A stretch of 64,000 nt of DNA, taken from assembly GCA_028709235.1 (NCBI GenBank), contig JAQVXL010000001.1, positions 46,678 through 110,677 on the forward strand, written 5' to 3'. Of the stretch, positions 20,458 through 31,314 are shown piece after piece (within the stretch, counting starts at the first letter, position 1; every line of letters starts with the position of its first letter). The stretch is from Desulfotomaculaceae bacterium (lineage in GTDB: Bacteria > Bacillota > Desulfotomaculia > Desulfotomaculales > Pelotomaculaceae). The position numbers and the translations under genes are program-made. The notes below the pieces were generated by a model that saw only the letters and a program-made list of their open reading frames with translations, was not told where the DNA came from and searched no databases.

Positions 20458-21156
20458 TTATTCCTCAACTTGTTCCCCTTGTTTTCCTTCAAGAACAGCT
20501 TCAGCCATCTTGCTGGTCAACAGGCGAACAGCTCTTATGGCGTCATCATTTCCTGGTATAATATAATCTATTTCATCGGGGTCGCAATTTGTATCTACGA
20601 TGGCCACAATGGGGATGCCGAGTTTTCTTGCTTCGGCCACTGCGATGCGCTCTTTCCGGGGGTCAATAACAAACAGCGCTCCCGGCAGGCGTCTCATTTC
20701 CTTTATGCCTCCCAGAAATTTCTGCAGTTTTTCCTTTTCATGCATTAATTCCGCTACTTCTTTTTTAGGCAGGACCTCCATAGTGCCGTTAGTTTCCATC
20801 TTCTCCAATTCCTGCAGGCGGTCAATCCTGCGCCTGATAGTCTGGTAGTTGGTCAGCATGCCGCCCAGCCAGCGCTGGTTGACAAAAAACATACTGCAGC
20901 GTTCGGCCTCTTCCCTAACCGATTCCTGGGCTTGTTTTTTGGTGCCGACAAAAAGAATGGTGTCCCCGTCAAGAGAAAGCTGTTTGACAAAATTATACGC
21001 TTCCTCAACCTTTTTTACTGTCTTCTGCAAATCAATTATATAGATGCCGTTGCGATCGGTAAAAATATAGGGGGCCATTTTGGGATTCCAGCGGCGGGTT
21101 TGGTGTCCAAAATGAACTCCTGCTTCCAGGAGCTGTTTCATAGATATTACAGCCAC
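20458..21156 (-). CDS. rpsB: 30S ribosomal protein S2
   Basis: S2 binds the 30S neck region between head and body. The 232 residues contain the signatures [19 protein letters not shown] and the [16 protein letters not shown] segment. It starts with GTG after GGAGGTG. It is the first gene of rpsB-tsf-pyrH-frr and has its own promoter candidate and leader hairpin between it and codY. Confidence 0.98.
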   Translation of the reverse strand: MAVISMKQLLEAGVHFGHQTRRWNPKMAPYIFTDRNGIYIIDLQKTVKKVEEAYNFVKQLSLDGDTILFVGTKKQAQESVREEAERCSMFFVNQRWLGGMLTNYQTIRRRIDRLQELEKMETNGTMEVLPKKEVAELMHEKEKLQKFLGGIKEMRRLPGALFVIDPRKERIAVAEARKLGIPIVAIVDTNCDPDEIDYIIPGNDDAIRAVRLLTSKMAEAVLEGKQGEQVEE

Positions 21157-21209
21157 TTACTACACCTCCTTCCCCCTGCGGTTTTTATCCTCCGTTCCCT
21201 TCATCTTCT

Positions 21210-21235
21210 GCAAGGCCCCGGCGGGGCACCCTTGC
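21210..21235 (-). promoter_or_regulatory. rpsB leader hairpin
   Basis: Outer arms GCAAG/CTTGC and inner arms GCCCC/GGGGC with a three-base loop form a strong hairpin about 54 bases before the rpsB start. It could be a translational autoregulatory site for S2. There is no T-run after it, so it is not a terminator. Confidence 0.4.
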
Positions 21236-21272
21236 GCAAATCCAGCAACGTGTGTATTTCACACCATTTGGT

Positions 21273-21301
21273 ATTTTACCACACAGAAAATCCCGGCGCA
21301 A
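21273..21301 (-). promoter_or_regulatory. Candidate sigma-A promoter of rpsB
   Basis: TTGCGC (21301-21296), 17 bases, TAAAAT (21278-21273) on the minus strand. The -35 hexamer sits in the loop and arm of a CCCGGC/GCCGGG hairpin at 21292-21307, which itself may terminate transcription from codY. The match is moderate. Confidence 0.4.
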
Positions 21302-21342
21302 GCCGGGTTTTTAAAATTCGCACAACTAAAGTAAAAACGTCT

Positions 21343-21371
21343 AAAAAAGGCGGGAAGCAATTCCGCCCGCC
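21343..21371 (-). terminator. codY terminator
   Basis: On the minus strand GGCGGG-rich arms (21349-21354 with 21361-21371) form a GC hairpin followed by TTTTTT. It starts 10 bases after the codY stop. A second hairpin, CCCGGC-loop-GCCGGG, lies at 21292-21307. Confidence 0.7.
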
Positions 21372-21381
21372 CATGTTAATG

Positions 21382-22167
21382 CTAGTGCTGTTTGAGCTTG
21401 TCCAGTTCTTCGATCAACCGATCATTGAGCACTCGTATATATGTGCCTTTCATACCGAGAGACTTGGACTCGATTACCCCCGCGCTTTCAAATTTACGCA
21501 GGGCGTTTACAATAACCGAACGAGTGATGCCGACGCGGTCCGCAATTTTACTGGCCACCAAAAGCCCTTCGTCGCCTTCCAGTTGCTCAAAGATATGCTG
21601 CACCGCATCCAACTCTGAATATGATAGAGTGCCCAGAGCAACTTGCACGGCTGCCAGCTTGCGGGCGTCTTCCTCCATCTTTCCAGCCCTGGCCCTGAGT
21701 ATTTCCATACCTACCACAGTAGCGCCGTATTCCGCAAGGATAAGATCCTCATCAGTGAAATAATTTTCAAACCTCCCCAGAAACAGGGTTCCGAGCCTTG
21801 CTCCAGCCCCGACAATCGGGATAATGGTGGATACTTTATTATTGTAGCGACAGGTCTCTTTCACAAAAAGGCAGGCGTTTTTGGTCTGACAGAAGTTCGC
21901 GCGGGTTTGCACTATTCGCATCAAGTTTTCGTTATAGTCCTCGGGAAAACCACCATGACCTTCAACAATATTCCTCATAATATCGCAGGTCCAACCTGCG
22001 AGATACGAATACCCCAGAACTTTTCCGTTCCGGTCAAGGATATAGATACTGGCTCCAATATTTTCGCTTAAAACAACAGCTACCTCATTAAAGTCCACAG
22101 AGGTATTTCCAGCTGATTTCTGCAGTATTTTATTAATATCCCTGGTTTTTTCCAGTAGTACTCTCAT
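21382..22167 (-). CDS. codY: GTP/branched-chain amino acid sensing repressor CodY
   Basis: CodY represses stationary-phase and amino-acid genes when GTP and branched-chain amino acids are high. The 261 residues comprise an N-terminal GAF domain with the ligand loop region [13 protein letters not shown]. The C-terminal winged helix carries the very conserved [20 protein letters not shown] and [14 protein letters not shown]. It starts 17 bases after hslU. The order xerC-hslV-hslU-codY matches the Bacillus subtilis cod operon. Confidence 0.97.
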   Translation of the reverse strand: MRVLLEKTRDINKILQKSAGNTSVDFNEVAVVLSENIGASIYILDRNGKVLGYSYLAGWTCDIMRNIVEGHGGFPEDYNENLMRIVQTRANFCQTKNACLFVKETCRYNNKVSTIIPIVGAGARLGTLFLGRFENYFTDEDLILAEYGATVVGMEILRARAGKMEEDARKLAAVQVALGTLSYSELDAVQHIFEQLEGDEGLLVASKIADRVGITRSVIVNALRKFESAGVIESKSLGMKGTYIRVLNDRLIEELDKLKQH

Positions 22168-22184
22168 CCTGCCCCGCCTTTCCC

Positions 22185-23579
22185 CTACAAAATATATCGG
22201 CTTACATCTTTATTTTTCACCAGTTCACCTAATTTTTCGACAACATATTTTTTCTCTATCTCAATCTCTTTTACCGCAAGTTCCGGCGCTTCAAAAGATA
22301 TATCTTCTAGAAGTTTTTCAAGTATAGTGTGCAATCTACGGGCACCTATGTTCTCTGTTTGTTCATTAACAGTATAAGCGATTTCGGCAATTTCCACAAG
22401 GGAGTTTTGTGAAAATTCAACCTTTACACCTTCTGCAGCAAGCAATTCAGTGTACTGCTTAACTATGGCGTTTCTCGGTTCTGTCAAGATTTGTTGAAAA
22501 TTTTCACGGGTGAGGCTTTCCAGTTCGACCCTTATTGGAAAGCGCCCCTGCAGCTCAGGTATAAGGTCAGAAGGTTTTGCAGTATGGAAAGCACCCGCAG
22601 CTATAAACAGCACGTGGTCAGTCTTGACCGGACCGTACTTGGTCATTACGGTGGACCCCTCAACAATGGGGAGAATATCGCGCTGCACGCCGCCCCTGGA
22701 CACATCTGGTCCATAACCTTCGCGCCCGGCAATCTTGTCAATTTCATCAAGAAATATAATCCCGTCTTCTTCAGCCCGCTTAACCGCCGCAGTGGTGACT
22801 TCGTCCATGTCAATAAGCTTTTGCGCTTCCTGTTGGATCAATATTTTACGGCCTTCCTGCACGGAAACCTTGCGCTTGCGTTTTTTCTTGGGCAGAAAAC
22901 CACCCAGCATATCCTGAATGTTGACACCCATTTCCTCCATGCCGGATCCGCTAAACACTTCCAGCATAGGGGGCTTAGTATCCTCAACCTCTATTTCTAT
23001 GAACTCGTTTTCCAGCTCGCCCCTGGCCAATTTTTCAGTCAGTATATCTCGTTCAAAGCGAATCCTTTTTAACCGCTGTTCCTGGTTCTTATCAACCTGC
23101 TCCTCCGGTTTGTTAGATCCAAAAAACACTTCCAGCGGGTTACGAGCAGAGGCCTCCTGTACCGGATAAGGAGCCAGAAGTTCAACGATTTTCTCATTGG
23201 CCAGTCTCTCAGCTCTATCCTGCACCAAGTCCAATTTCTCCTGTTTGACCATGCGAATCGCCGTTTCAACCAGATCCCTGACCATGCTCTCCACGTCCCT
23301 GCCGACGTAACCGACTTCAGTAAACTTCGTGGCTTCCACTTTTACAAACGGCGCTTTGACCAACCTGGCCAGACGGCGGGCTATCTCTGTTTTGCCCACC
23401 CCGGTGGGTCCGATCATCAGTATGTTTTTGGGTATTACCTCATCCCTGAAATCCTCCGGCAGCAGCTTGCGCCGGTAGCGGTTGCGCAGGGCTACCGCCA
23501 CCGCCTTCTTCGCCTGGCGCTGGCCTACAATGTATTTATCAAGTTCCTCAACTATCCGGCGCGGTGTTAATTCCTTCAC
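22185..23579 (-). CDS. hslU: HslU, ATPase subunit of the HslUV protease
   Basis: HslU (ClpY) unfolds substrates and feeds them to HslV. The Walker A motif GPTGVGKTE, Walker [10 protein letters not shown] and the C-terminal [10 protein letters not shown] sensor region are present, with the I-domain between. The frame is open from an ATG at 23594, directly after the hslV stop. A GTG at 23579 has GGAGG eight bases upstream and gives the usual [13 protein letters not shown] start, so I prefer it (464 residues). Confidence 0.96.
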   Translation of the reverse strand: MKELTPRRIVEELDKYIVGQRQAKKAVAVALRNRYRRKLLPEDFRDEVIPKNILMIGPTGVGKTEIARRLARLVKAPFVKVEATKFTEVGYVGRDVESMVRDLVETAIRMVKQEKLDLVQDRAERLANEKIVELLAPYPVQEASARNPLEVFFGSNKPEEQVDKNQEQRLKRIRFERDILTEKLARGELENEFIEIEVEDTKPPMLEVFSGSGMEEMGVNIQDMLGGFLPKKKRKRKVSVQEGRKILIQQEAQKLIDMDEVTTAAVKRAEEDGIIFLDEIDKIAGREGYGPDVSRGGVQRDILPIVEGSTVMTKYGPVKTDHVLFIAAGAFHTAKPSDLIPELQGRFPIRVELESLTRENFQQILTEPRNAIVKQYTELLAAEGVKVEFSQNSLVEIAEIAYTVNEQTENIGARRLHTILEKLLEDISFEAPELAVKEIEIEKKYVVEKLGELVKNKDVSRYIL

Positions 23580-23595
23580 TTGCTTATCCTCCATA

Positions 23596-24126
23596 TTATA
23601 ATTCTTCTACTATTATATTCTCGTTGGTATAAATACATATGTCGGCGGCAACGAAAAGGGCCTCGCGTGCAATGTCGCCTGCTCCCATGGAAGTATGCTT
23701 GACCAGCGCCCGGGCGGCGGCCAGGGCATACGGCCCCCCTGATCCGATGGCCGCCACCCCGTCGTCCGGCTCTATTACCTCACCGCCTCCGGATATGATC
23801 AGGAGGTCGTCCTGGTTGGCCACTATTAATAGGGCTTCCAGCTTTCTCAGCACCCTGTCGGTACGCCAGTCTTTGGCCAGTTCGACCGCCGCCCGCTGCA
23901 GGTTGCCGTGAAATTCCTCCAGCTTACCCTCAAACTTTTCAAAAAGAGTAAACGCGTCCGCTACCGTGCCGGCAAAACCAGCGACTACCTTATCTTTATA
24001 AAGACGTCTGACTTTTTTTGCCCCTTTTTTCATAATGGTATTCTGGCCAAAGGTCACCTGTCCGTCACCTGCTACAGCAACCTTCCCATCTTTTTTGACA
24101 GCAACTATAGTAGTAGCTCGAAACAT
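23596..24126 (-). CDS. hslV: HslV, peptidase subunit of the HslUV protease
   Basis: HslV (ClpQ) is a proteasome-like N-terminal nucleophile hydrolase. The ATG at 24126 after GGGAG gives 176 residues beginning [10 protein letters not shown]; cleavage before the first Thr of TTIVAV would expose the catalytic threonine. [14 protein letters not shown] and [14 protein letters not shown] are conserved. The frame runs further upstream to 24288, but that would overlap xerC and is not supported. Confidence 0.96.
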   Translation of the reverse strand: MFRATTIVAVKKDGKVAVAGDGQVTFGQNTIMKKGAKKVRRLYKDKVVAGFAGTVADAFTLFEKFEGKLEEFHGNLQRAAVELAKDWRTDRVLRKLEALLIVANQDDLLIISGGGEVIEPDDGVAAIGSGGPYALAAARALVKHTSMGAGDIAREALFVAADICIYTNENIIVEEL

Positions 24127-24223
24127 ATTATTCTCCCTTCGAAAACCATATTCTGCCGGTCTGGCCCCCATCTGCTGGACAACCCGGGATATAATGAGAC
24201 AAGAACGTCCGCCTGTCTCACCA

Positions 24224-25156
24224 TTAAGTGTCCTCCTTTTCCTTAGCCCTCGGGTGAGCCTGGCGGTAAACCTGCTTGAGTCTTTCATTGGTTACATGAG
24301 TGTAGATCTGTGTGCTTGATAGGCGGGTATGGCCCAGCAGTTCCTGTACCGAGCGGAGATCGGCTCCCGCGTTTAAAAGGTGTGTGGCAAAAGTATGGCG
24401 CATGGTATGCGGGCTGATCCCTCTCTCAAGGTTTACTTTCTCGGCGTATTTATTCAATATTTTACGGATCCCCCGTGCGGAAAGCCGTTTACCCCAACGG
24501 TTGAGAAAAACCGCGTTGTTTATTTTTTTTTCCGACGCGTTGGCCAGGATCCTGAGTCGCGCACCAGCCAGGTAATTCCGCAGCGCCTTAACGGCCTGCG
24601 AACCCAGCGGAACTAGCCTTTCCTTAGTTCTTTTGCCTATAACCCGCACATATCCGGCGCTCAAGTCCAGGTCCCACAAGTCAAGCTGCACCAACTCGTT
24701 AATCCTCAATCCGCCTGCATACAACATCTCTAGAAGGGCCCGGTCGCGAACGCCAAGCGGGTGTTTCAGGTCCGGCGCCTCCACCAGTATTGCCGCTTCC
24801 TTTTCATATAAGAAGCGCGGCAGTCTCTTTTCCAGCTTGGGACTGAGGACTCTGGATAAATAATTTTCCTCGATTACTTTTTCTCTTAACAAGTATTTAT
24901 AAAAAGATCTCCAGGCCGCCAGCCTCCTGGCCACAGTTGTACGGGCAAGCCCCTGCTTGCGCTGGTGGGCCAGGTAGTGACGAAATACCTGGTGATCTAT
25001 TTCTTGCGGCGTAACATCATTGTCTTCTTTTTCCAGGAGTAAAGAAAAAAAGTCCAGCCCGTTGAAAAGATCCTTTTGGTAACTTTCTACTGTCCTTGGG
25101 GACGCGTTCCTTTCCACCTTGAGGTATATTAAAAAATTATCAATATGGCTGTACAT
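24224..25156 (-). CDS. xerC: Tyrosine recombinase XerC
   Basis: XerC acts with XerD at dif sites to resolve chromosome dimers. The 310 residues have an N-terminal SAM-like domain and a catalytic domain. The catalytic Arg lies in [26 protein letters not shown] supplies His and Arg, and the C-terminal [15 protein letters not shown] contains the nucleophilic Tyr. The ATG at 25156 is preferred; a GTG at 25183 would overlap trmFO. A second recombinase (xerD) is at 53.6 kb. Position next to hslV and trmFO identifies it as XerC (CodV). Confidence 0.95.
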   Translation of the reverse strand: MYSHIDNFLIYLKVERNASPRTVESYQKDLFNGLDFFSLLLEKEDNDVTPQEIDHQVFRHYLAHQRKQGLARTTVARRLAAWRSFYKYLLREKVIEENYLSRVLSPKLEKRLPRFLYEKEAAILVEAPDLKHPLGVRDRALLEMLYAGGLRINELVQLDLWDLDLSAGYVRVIGKRTKERLVPLGSQAVKALRNYLAGARLRILANASEKKINNAVFLNRWGKRLSARGIRKILNKYAEKVNLERGISPHTMRHTFATHLLNAGADLRSVQELLGHTRLSSTQIYTHVTNERLKQVYRQAHPRAKEKEDT

Positions 25157-25172
25157 TCTTATATCACCATCT

Positions 25173-26570
25173 TTAATGGCCACCTTTTATAAATCCGCTA
25201 TCTAGACAGCAGCCGTCAATTGATTTCATTGCGTTTACGGATATTATCCGGCAGCGTTCTTTTTTATCCCGGAATTTTACGCCGAGAGGCGGGAAAAGCC
25301 CGAGATTAATATTCATTGGCTGAAAATGCGCAGGATCCGCCGTTGTTATATAATGTGCGAGGGCTCCGTGGGCAGTGTCCGCAGGAAATATAATGGGTTC
25401 CTTTCCCTGTGCGACTCGGGCGGCGTTAATACCTGCCACCAGACCTGACGATGCCGATTCGACATAACCCTCCACCCCAGTGATCTGGCCGGCGAAAAAA
25501 AGGCTGGGCCGGCTTTTACTCCGGTAAGTAGGCTGCAGCAGCAGGGGAGAGTTTATGTAGGTATTCCTGTGCATCACTCCGTAACGCATAAACTCCGCGT
25601 TCTCCAGGCCGGGGATGAGGCGGAACACTCTTTGCTGCTCGCTCCACTTTAAACTGGTCTGAAAACCCACCAGATTAAACAAAGAACCCTCGTTGTTTTC
25701 CTGTCTCAACTGCACCACAGCGTAGGACCCCTTGCCCGTGCGGGGATCGGTTAGTCCCACCGGTTTCAGGGGACCATAGCGGAGCGTGTCCCGACCGCGG
25801 GCGGCCAGGGTTTCCACCGGCATGCACCCCTCAAAATGCACTTCCCGCTCGAATTCCTTTCTGGGCGCCTTATCAGCCTTAACAAGCGCTTCCCAGAAGG
25901 CATCATATTCATCCTTGGTAAACGGGCAGTTCAGGTAGGCGCTGTCACCCTTCCCATAGCGGGAAGAGCGGAAAACCCTGCCCATATTAATTGATTCTGC
26001 TGTGACAATGGGCGCCACAGCATCATAAAAGTAAAGGTATTCATTCCCAGTAAAGCGGCGCACAGCTTCATACATGGCGTCTGAAGTCAGAGGTCCAGTG
26101 GCCAGTATTACCAGGTCATCATCAGGTATATCATTTACCTCGCGCCGAACAATCTGCACCAGTGGGTGACTCACAAGCTTTTCTGTCACACACCTGGCAA
26201 AGAGGGTTCTATCAACAGCCAGGGCGCCACCTGCCGGCACTTTTGTCTCATCAGCGCAGCTAATGATCAGTGAGCCTAAACGCCTCATTTCTTCCTTGAG
26301 CAGGCCTACCGCGTTTTCTAAGGCGGTTGACCTGAAAGAATTACTGCAGACCAGTTCGGCAAAGTCCCCGCTCCGGTGCGCGGGCGTTAGTTTTTTAGGG
26401 CGCATCTCTAAAAGCCTGACTTTAACACCCCTTTTTGCAGACTGCCAGGCTGCTTCCGATCCAGCCAGGCCGGCTCCGACAATAGTAACCGCTGGTGGTT
26501 GCTTGCCGCCGGAAAGACTATTTTCCAGTTTTTTAATCGAGCATTTTATTCTACCAGGCCTTTCATCCAT
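25173..26570 (-). CDS. trmFO: Methylenetetrahydrofolate-tRNA-(uracil-5-)-methyltransferase TrmFO
   Basis: TrmFO methylates U54 of tRNA using FAD and methylene-THF. The N-terminal FAD motif [15 protein letters not shown], the Cys motif [10 protein letters not shown] and the [17 protein letters not shown] segment are intact. The ATG at 26570, one base after the topA stop and six bases after AAGGA, gives 465 residues. The N-terminus carries about 28 residues before the FAD motif, longer than usual, so a later start cannot be excluded. Confidence 0.95.
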   Translation of the reverse strand: MDERPGRIKCSIKKLENSLSGGKQPPAVTIVGAGLAGSEAAWQSAKRGVKVRLLEMRPKKLTPAHRSGDFAELVCSNSFRSTALENAVGLLKEEMRRLGSLIISCADETKVPAGGALAVDRTLFARCVTEKLVSHPLVQIVRREVNDIPDDDLVILATGPLTSDAMYEAVRRFTGNEYLYFYDAVAPIVTAESINMGRVFRSSRYGKGDSAYLNCPFTKDEYDAFWEALVKADKAPRKEFEREVHFEGCMPVETLAARGRDTLRYGPLKPVGLTDPRTGKGSYAVVQLRQENNEGSLFNLVGFQTSLKWSEQQRVFRLIPGLENAEFMRYGVMHRNTYINSPLLLQPTYRSKSRPSLFFAGQITGVEGYVESASSGLVAGINAARVAQGKEPIIFPADTAHGALAHYITTADPAHFQPMNINLGLFPPLGVKFRDKKERCRIISVNAMKSIDGCCLDSGFIKGGH

Positions 26571-26571
26571 C

Positions 26572-28731
26572 CTATGTCCTTGTTTCACCTGCCAGGTTCA
26601 AATTTACATCAGCTTTTGCCGGTTTCGAAGATTTTCTTCGGGCTGTATTATTTTCGGATTCTACTTTGCAGCCGCATTCTTTGTTTACACAGAGCAGGTA
26701 ATTGCTTTTCCCGCTCCTCTTCTTTTCCACCATCAAATCACCACAATTGGGACATTTGTCCTCTGTAGGTTGATCCCAGGTAACAAAATCACATTCCGGG
26801 AAACGGCTGCAGCCGAAAAACTTCCTGCCTTTCTTACTGCGGCGGGCTACCAGTTCACCTTCACAGCGTGGACAGTTTACCCCGACCGGTTCCAAAAGCG
26901 GCTTCGTGTTGCGGCATTCGGGAAAACCCGGGCAGGCCAGAAACTTGCCATAACGGCCAATCTTTATTACCAGGTTGCGGCCGCACTGCTCACAGACCTC
27001 TTCAGTCACTTCGTCAGGAACTTTGATGTGGCCGATTTCCTCCTCGGCCTTTTCCAGGGTACGGCTGAAGGGTTGGTAAAAGTTATCTAAGACCTGGACC
27101 CAATCCTGTTCCCCTTCTTCAATTTTGTCCAGCTTTTCTTCCAACCCGGCGGTAAACTGGACATCGATTATATCATGAAAGTGATTTTTTAGCATAGACA
27201 CAACAATATCACCAAGCTCTGTAGGATAAAACTGTTTCTTTTCCCTAACCACATAAGCCCTCTTGATAATTGTTTCGATAATAGGAGCGTATGTGCTCGG
27301 CCTGCCTATGCCCTTTTCTTCCAGCATTTTGACCAGGGTCGCCTCTGTATAACGGGGCGGCGGCTGCGTGAAATTCTGTTTCGGCGTAAGCGAGCGTGCT
27401 TCGACTTCCTCGTTTTCCTTTAACTCCGGTAACAGCCCTTCTTCATCTTTATCTTCGTTGTCACTGCTTTCAGTGTAAACTTTTATGAATCCGGGAAAGA
27501 CAATGACTGAACCGGTAGAACGAAAAATATACACACCGGCGCTAATATCCACACTGGTTGTGTCATACACCGCCGGGCTCATTTGGCTGGCCAGGAAGCG
27601 CGCCCAGATCAGCTTATAAAGCTTATACTGGTCATTGGTCAGATGTCCTTTAATCTGCTCCGGTTCCCTTTGCATTACGGTCGGGCGAATTGCTTCATGA
27701 GCGTCCTGGATTTTACCCTTGCCCCTATTAGCAGTGGTCACCCTGCCGACATACTTGGCGCCGAAGCGCTCTGTGATGAATTGTTGAGCCTCTTCCCTGG
27801 CAGAGGATGATACCCGTGTTGAATCTGTCCGGATATATGTGACCAAGCCGGAAGTCCCCTCCTTGCCCAGATCAAGACCTTCGTACAGCTGCTGCGCCAC
27901 CATCATCGTTTTTCTGGCGGTAAAATTCAGCTTGCGGTACGCTTCTTGTTGGAGAGTGCTGGTAGTAAAAGGCGGGGCCGGCCTGCGGGTCTTCTCTTTG
28001 CGCACGATCTTGGATACAATATAATGAGCGCCCTTGAGTTCATCCAGTACTTCCCGCATTTTTTTTTCATTTGTTATTTTAATATTTTTATTCTTGCATT
28101 TTAAAAGCCTGCCTTCAAAAGGCGCCCATCCAGTCTTGACAAATAATCCGTTCAAGGTCCAGTACTCTTCCGGTTCAAAAGCCTGGATTTCCGCCTCCCG
28201 GTTACAAATAAGACGCATGGCTACCGACTGCACCCGCCCGGCGCTAAGTCCTTTTTTGATCTTCCGCCAGAGCAGCGGGCTTAAGTTATAGCCCACCAGG
28301 CGGTCAAGGATACGGCGGGCCTGCTGCGCGTTGACCCGGTTATAGTCGATGGGCCGTGGGTTGCGCGCGGCATTTTGAATGGCCTGTTTTGTGATCTCGT
28401 TAAATTCAATACGGCAAGGTTTATCAGCGGGGATATTCAGGATGTTCTGCAGGTGCCACGCGATCGCCTCCCCCTCACGGTCTGGGTCGGATGCAATCAG
28501 CACCTGGTCAGCTTTTTTTGCTGCATTTTTCAGGTCTTTTATGGTATCACCTTTGCCACGTATTGTGATATATTTCGGGGCAAAGTTTTCTTTAACATTT
28601 ACCCCGAACTGGCTTTTCGGCAGATCCCGGACGTGCCCCATGGAGGCCTTTACAATATATTTTTTTCCCAGGAACTTGCCGATTGTTTTTGCTTTGGCCG
28701 GTGACTCCACAATAACCAGTATTTTAGACAA
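26572..28731 (-). CDS. topA: DNA topoisomerase I
   Basis: Type IA topoisomerase that relaxes negative supercoils. The TOPRIM domain begins [17 protein letters not shown] and contains [14 protein letters not shown]. The active-site tyrosine is in [12 protein letters not shown]. Three C-terminal zinc-binding modules are seen (starting [21 protein letters not shown]), followed by a basic tail. It starts with TTG after GAGGTG. At 719 residues it is typical for Firmicutes. Confidence 0.97.
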   Translation of the reverse strand: MSKILVIVESPAKAKTIGKFLGKKYIVKASMGHVRDLPKSQFGVNVKENFAPKYITIRGKGDTIKDLKNAAKKADQVLIASDPDREGEAIAWHLQNILNIPADKPCRIEFNEITKQAIQNAARNPRPIDYNRVNAQQARRILDRLVGYNLSPLLWRKIKKGLSAGRVQSVAMRLICNREAEIQAFEPEEYWTLNGLFVKTGWAPFEGRLLKCKNKNIKITNEKKMREVLDELKGAHYIVSKIVRKEKTRRPAPPFTTSTLQQEAYRKLNFTARKTMMVAQQLYEGLDLGKEGTSGLVTYIRTDSTRVSSSAREEAQQFITERFGAKYVGRVTTANRGKGKIQDAHEAIRPTVMQREPEQIKGHLTNDQYKLYKLIWARFLASQMSPAVYDTTSVDISAGVYIFRSTGSVIVFPGFIKVYTESSDNEDKDEEGLLPELKENEEVEARSLTPKQNFTQPPPRYTEATLVKMLEEKGIGRPSTYAPIIETIIKRAYVVREKKQFYPTELGDIVVSMLKNHFHDIIDVQFTAGLEEKLDKIEEGEQDWVQVLDNFYQPFSRTLEKAEEEIGHIKVPDEVTEEVCEQCGRNLVIKIGRYGKFLACPGFPECRNTKPLLEPVGVNCPRCEGELVARRSKKGRKFFGCSRFPECDFVTWDQPTEDKCPNCGDLMVEKKRSGKSNYLLCVNKECGCKVESENNTARRKSSKPAKADVNLNLAGETRT

Positions 28732-28808
28732 AATAACACCTCATTGCCCTTCTCAAATTGCCATCTATTATTGCTACTTTTCTTAAATCTATCCACTAAG
28801 AAAATACT

Positions 28809-29912
28809 TTAGAACGAACTCCAGCCTGCGCGAACGTATAATTTCCCTGGCATCTGCCTAGTAAAACCTTTTATTTCCAGGTACATTAAGGCTGCTAAAA
28901 CTTTTTGCGGTGGAAAACCTGTCTTGTCAATCAGTTCGTCCAAAGAAACAGGCTCCAGCGACAGCAAACTGTACAGCGCCTCTTCATCCACGCTCATTTT
29001 GACTTTCCCGCCGTCATTTTCTTCTTGGGCCGGAAAGAGCCTTTCCAGCCCCAGTTCATCTATTATATCGCCGGCGCCTTGGACCAGTCTGGCTCCTTGT
29101 TTAATTAACCTGTGTGGCCCGCGACTTAAAGGGCTGACTATGTTTCCCGGCACAGCCATTACGTCACGGCCCTGCTCCAGCGCAAAGTCCGCCGTGATCA
29201 GGGCACCGCTCTTCTCAGCGGCCTCAATAACTACCGTTCCCAACGACAGACCGCTGATAATCCTGTTTCTTGCCGGGAAATGCCAGGATTCTGGTGGAGT
29301 TCCCAGCGGGTACTCGCTGATCACAGCTCCGCTATCCACGATTTTATCCATAAGCTTTTTATTTTCTCGCGGGTAAACCACGTCGAGGCCGCAACCCAGC
29401 ACAGCGACTGTCCTGCCGCCGCTGACCAGGGCGCCTTTATGGCCTGCTGTATCAATACCCCTGGCCATGCCGCTTACCACTGTTACACCGAGCGCCGCCA
29501 GATCTTTAGTAAACCTTTCAGCGACCAGAAGGCCGTAGGGTGATGGCTTGCGGGATCCTACAACAGCAACAGCCAGCTTGTCCGAAGACTTTACAGATCC
29601 CTTAATAAAAATAACCGGGGGTGGGTCGAAAATTTGAAGAAGGTTCTCCGGATAATCGGGCTCACCATAACAGATAAAACTTACTCCGGCACCCTGAAGC
29701 CTGGCAGCCTCTTTAGCAGGATCAAACTCCGCCCTGCGGCGGGCGAGGTCTTCCGGGTCATTTGCACCGATTCCGGGTACCCCGGTAAGTTCTTTAACAC
29801 TGGCTTTCCAAGCTGCCCGCGGAGAACCAAAGTGTTTCAGCAGAGACCACAGTTTCTTCCCCCGTTCCGGCATCAGACATTGCCAGCCTAGCCAGTATAA
29901 TCTATCCTCCAA
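28809..29912 (-). CDS. dprA: DNA processing protein DprA
   Basis: DprA binds incoming single-stranded DNA and loads RecA during transformation. The Rossmann-like core has VVGSRKPSPYG, VVSGMARGIDTAGH and RNRIISGLSLGTVVIEA. The C-terminal winged helix occupies about the last 60 residues, and an N-terminal helix-hairpin-helix precedes the core. A TTG at 29912 after GGGGAG gives 367 residues, the common size; the frame is open to 29987. It is upstream of topA, its usual partner. Confidence 0.94.
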   Translation of the reverse strand: MEDRLYWLGWQCLMPERGKKLWSLLKHFGSPRAAWKASVKELTGVPGIGANDPEDLARRRAEFDPAKEAARLQGAGVSFICYGEPDYPENLLQIFDPPPVIFIKGSVKSSDKLAVAVVGSRKPSPYGLLVAERFTKDLAALGVTVVSGMARGIDTAGHKGALVSGGRTVAVLGCGLDVVYPRENKKLMDKIVDSGAVISEYPLGTPPESWHFPARNRIISGLSLGTVVIEAAEKSGALITADFALEQGRDVMAVPGNIVSPLSRGPHRLIKQGARLVQGAGDIIDELGLERLFPAQEENDGGKVKMSVDEEALYSLLSLEPVSLDELIDKTGFPPQKVLAALMYLEIKGFTRQMPGKLYVRAGWSSF

Positions 29913-30082
29913 CAGATATTCTCCCCTCAAGTTCTCTTTAATCCCATTCTTTTCGGGAAACAAGCAAATCTTCCTGCATACTGGCAATATTTTCTTTTTT
30001 ATAACTTTTGTATGGTTTGGCCAAAAGGCGGTTTTTATTTAGTCTGTGCATGAGAATAACCGCTGAAATCTACCAGAATAGC

Positions 30083-31000
30083 CTATTCTCCCATGTTGTC
30101 AAATTTAATCATGTTGAGTAAATTTTTCATATTCTGCCTTTTTTTAAGTACACCTGCAAAAACATCACCCAGCTTGCTGATTCTGCTGAAGATAGTATTA
30201 ATATTGTAATCCCCCGGCTGAAAGTCGCCTATTTCTACTTCCTCCCAAAGCAAGGGTGTTGACACCGGCGCTCCTGGACGGGGACGCAGGCTGTATTGGA
30301 AAGCCATTGTTCTCCCCCTGCCGTTCTGCAGGTAGTCGAGATAGACTTTACCCACTCTTTTTTCCACTTTTCTTTCCAGGGTGACCTTGTCAGGGTACAC
30401 ATTTTGCGCAAGCTCCGCAACATATTTCATGGACCTGGTAACCTTTTGCCATGAATAAACCGGCTCCAGCGGGATGAAAAGGTGCAGGCCGCGGGAGCCG
30501 GAAGTTTTAGGAAAACATTCAATCCCGAATTCATCCAGGATATGCTTTACCAGCAGTGCTATCTCCAGTATATCCGCGAAGGTTGCGCCATCCGCCGGGT
30601 CCATATCCATAACAGCTAGATCAGGGCATTCCAGGTTCTCCAGCCTGGCCAACCAGGCGTGCATTTCGATACAGGCCTGGTTGGCCAACCAGATCAGAGT
30701 AGCTCTGTCGTTGCAGATAATATAGTTTATCACCTTTTCAGTATGCCCAACCGGCTGCCTGGTGATCCAGTCCGGCGCGTAATTGGGTACTTCCTTCTGG
30801 TAGAACGCTTCACCCGCCAGGCCGTCCGGATAGCGTTTCATTACAACCGGCCGGTTGTAAAGATGCGGCAGGATGTACGGTGCGATATCTGAATAATACT
30901 TGACCAGGTGAGCCTTGGTCAAGCCTTCCGGCCAGATCAGCTTATCGAGGTTAGTCAGCTTGACCTCATGGCCGTCAACTTTTACAAACGATTTCTTCAT
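30083..31000 (-). CDS. Stand-alone LigD-type primase-polymerase for NHEJ
   Basis: This 305-residue protein matches the polymerase domain of bacterial LigD, an archaeo-eukaryotic primase fold enzyme that fills and edits ends during non-homologous end joining. Visible features are LTNLDKLIWPEGLTK, VVMKRYPDG with FYQKEVP, the catalytic MDMDPADGATF, and TSGSRGLHLFIPLEP. It is not fused to a ligase or phosphoesterase domain. The ligase and Ku genes lie at 33.8 and 35.0 kb, suggesting a three-polypeptide system. Confidence 0.92.
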   Translation of the reverse strand: MKKSFVKVDGHEVKLTNLDKLIWPEGLTKAHLVKYYSDIAPYILPHLYNRPVVMKRYPDGLAGEAFYQKEVPNYAPDWITRQPVGHTEKVINYIICNDRATLIWLANQACIEMHAWLARLENLECPDLAVMDMDPADGATFADILEIALLVKHILDEFGIECFPKTSGSRGLHLFIPLEPVYSWQKVTRSMKYVAELAQNVYPDKVTLERKVEKRVGKVYLDYLQNGRGRTMAFQYSLRPRPGAPVSTPLLWEEVEIGDFQPGDYNINTIFSRISKLGDVFAGVLKKRQNMKNLLNMIKFDNMGE

Positions 31001-31314
31001 CTAAAAACACCCCGTTTTAGCTTGTACAGAAATCAGCCCCGCCAAACCTTTTTAAGCCAATTACAAACAAGGCAAACTAGGAAAAAGGGGGGGAAGGGAC
31101 GTTATTTCTGTTTCCCTGTTAGAATCATTTTGCCATAAATAAAGAATACTAACAAAGAAATCTTGGTAAACTGGTTCTTTTGTATGGCTCAATCCCACTT
31201 GCTTTTTAAGTGTAATTTCAGTCCGTACACAGCTAGTATTAAGTTTCACAATCTAAAATTCAATCCGAGAACACCTGAAAGGCCATACTTTTTCTATAAA
31301 AGGAGTATAAAAAG
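31001..31314. other. Intergenic region, divergent polymerase/DUF4405 genes
   Basis: This 314-base AT-rich gap lies between the minus-strand polymerase gene and the plus-strand membrane-protein gene, so it should hold divergent promoters. I see no convincing promoter pair, riboswitch or reading frame. A run of seven G residues is at about 31086-31092. Confidence 0.5.

Noticed and set aside
20932-21618. 228-codon plus-strand open frame
   Set aside because: Runs antisense across rpsB, the intergenic hairpins and codY; no family resemblance.
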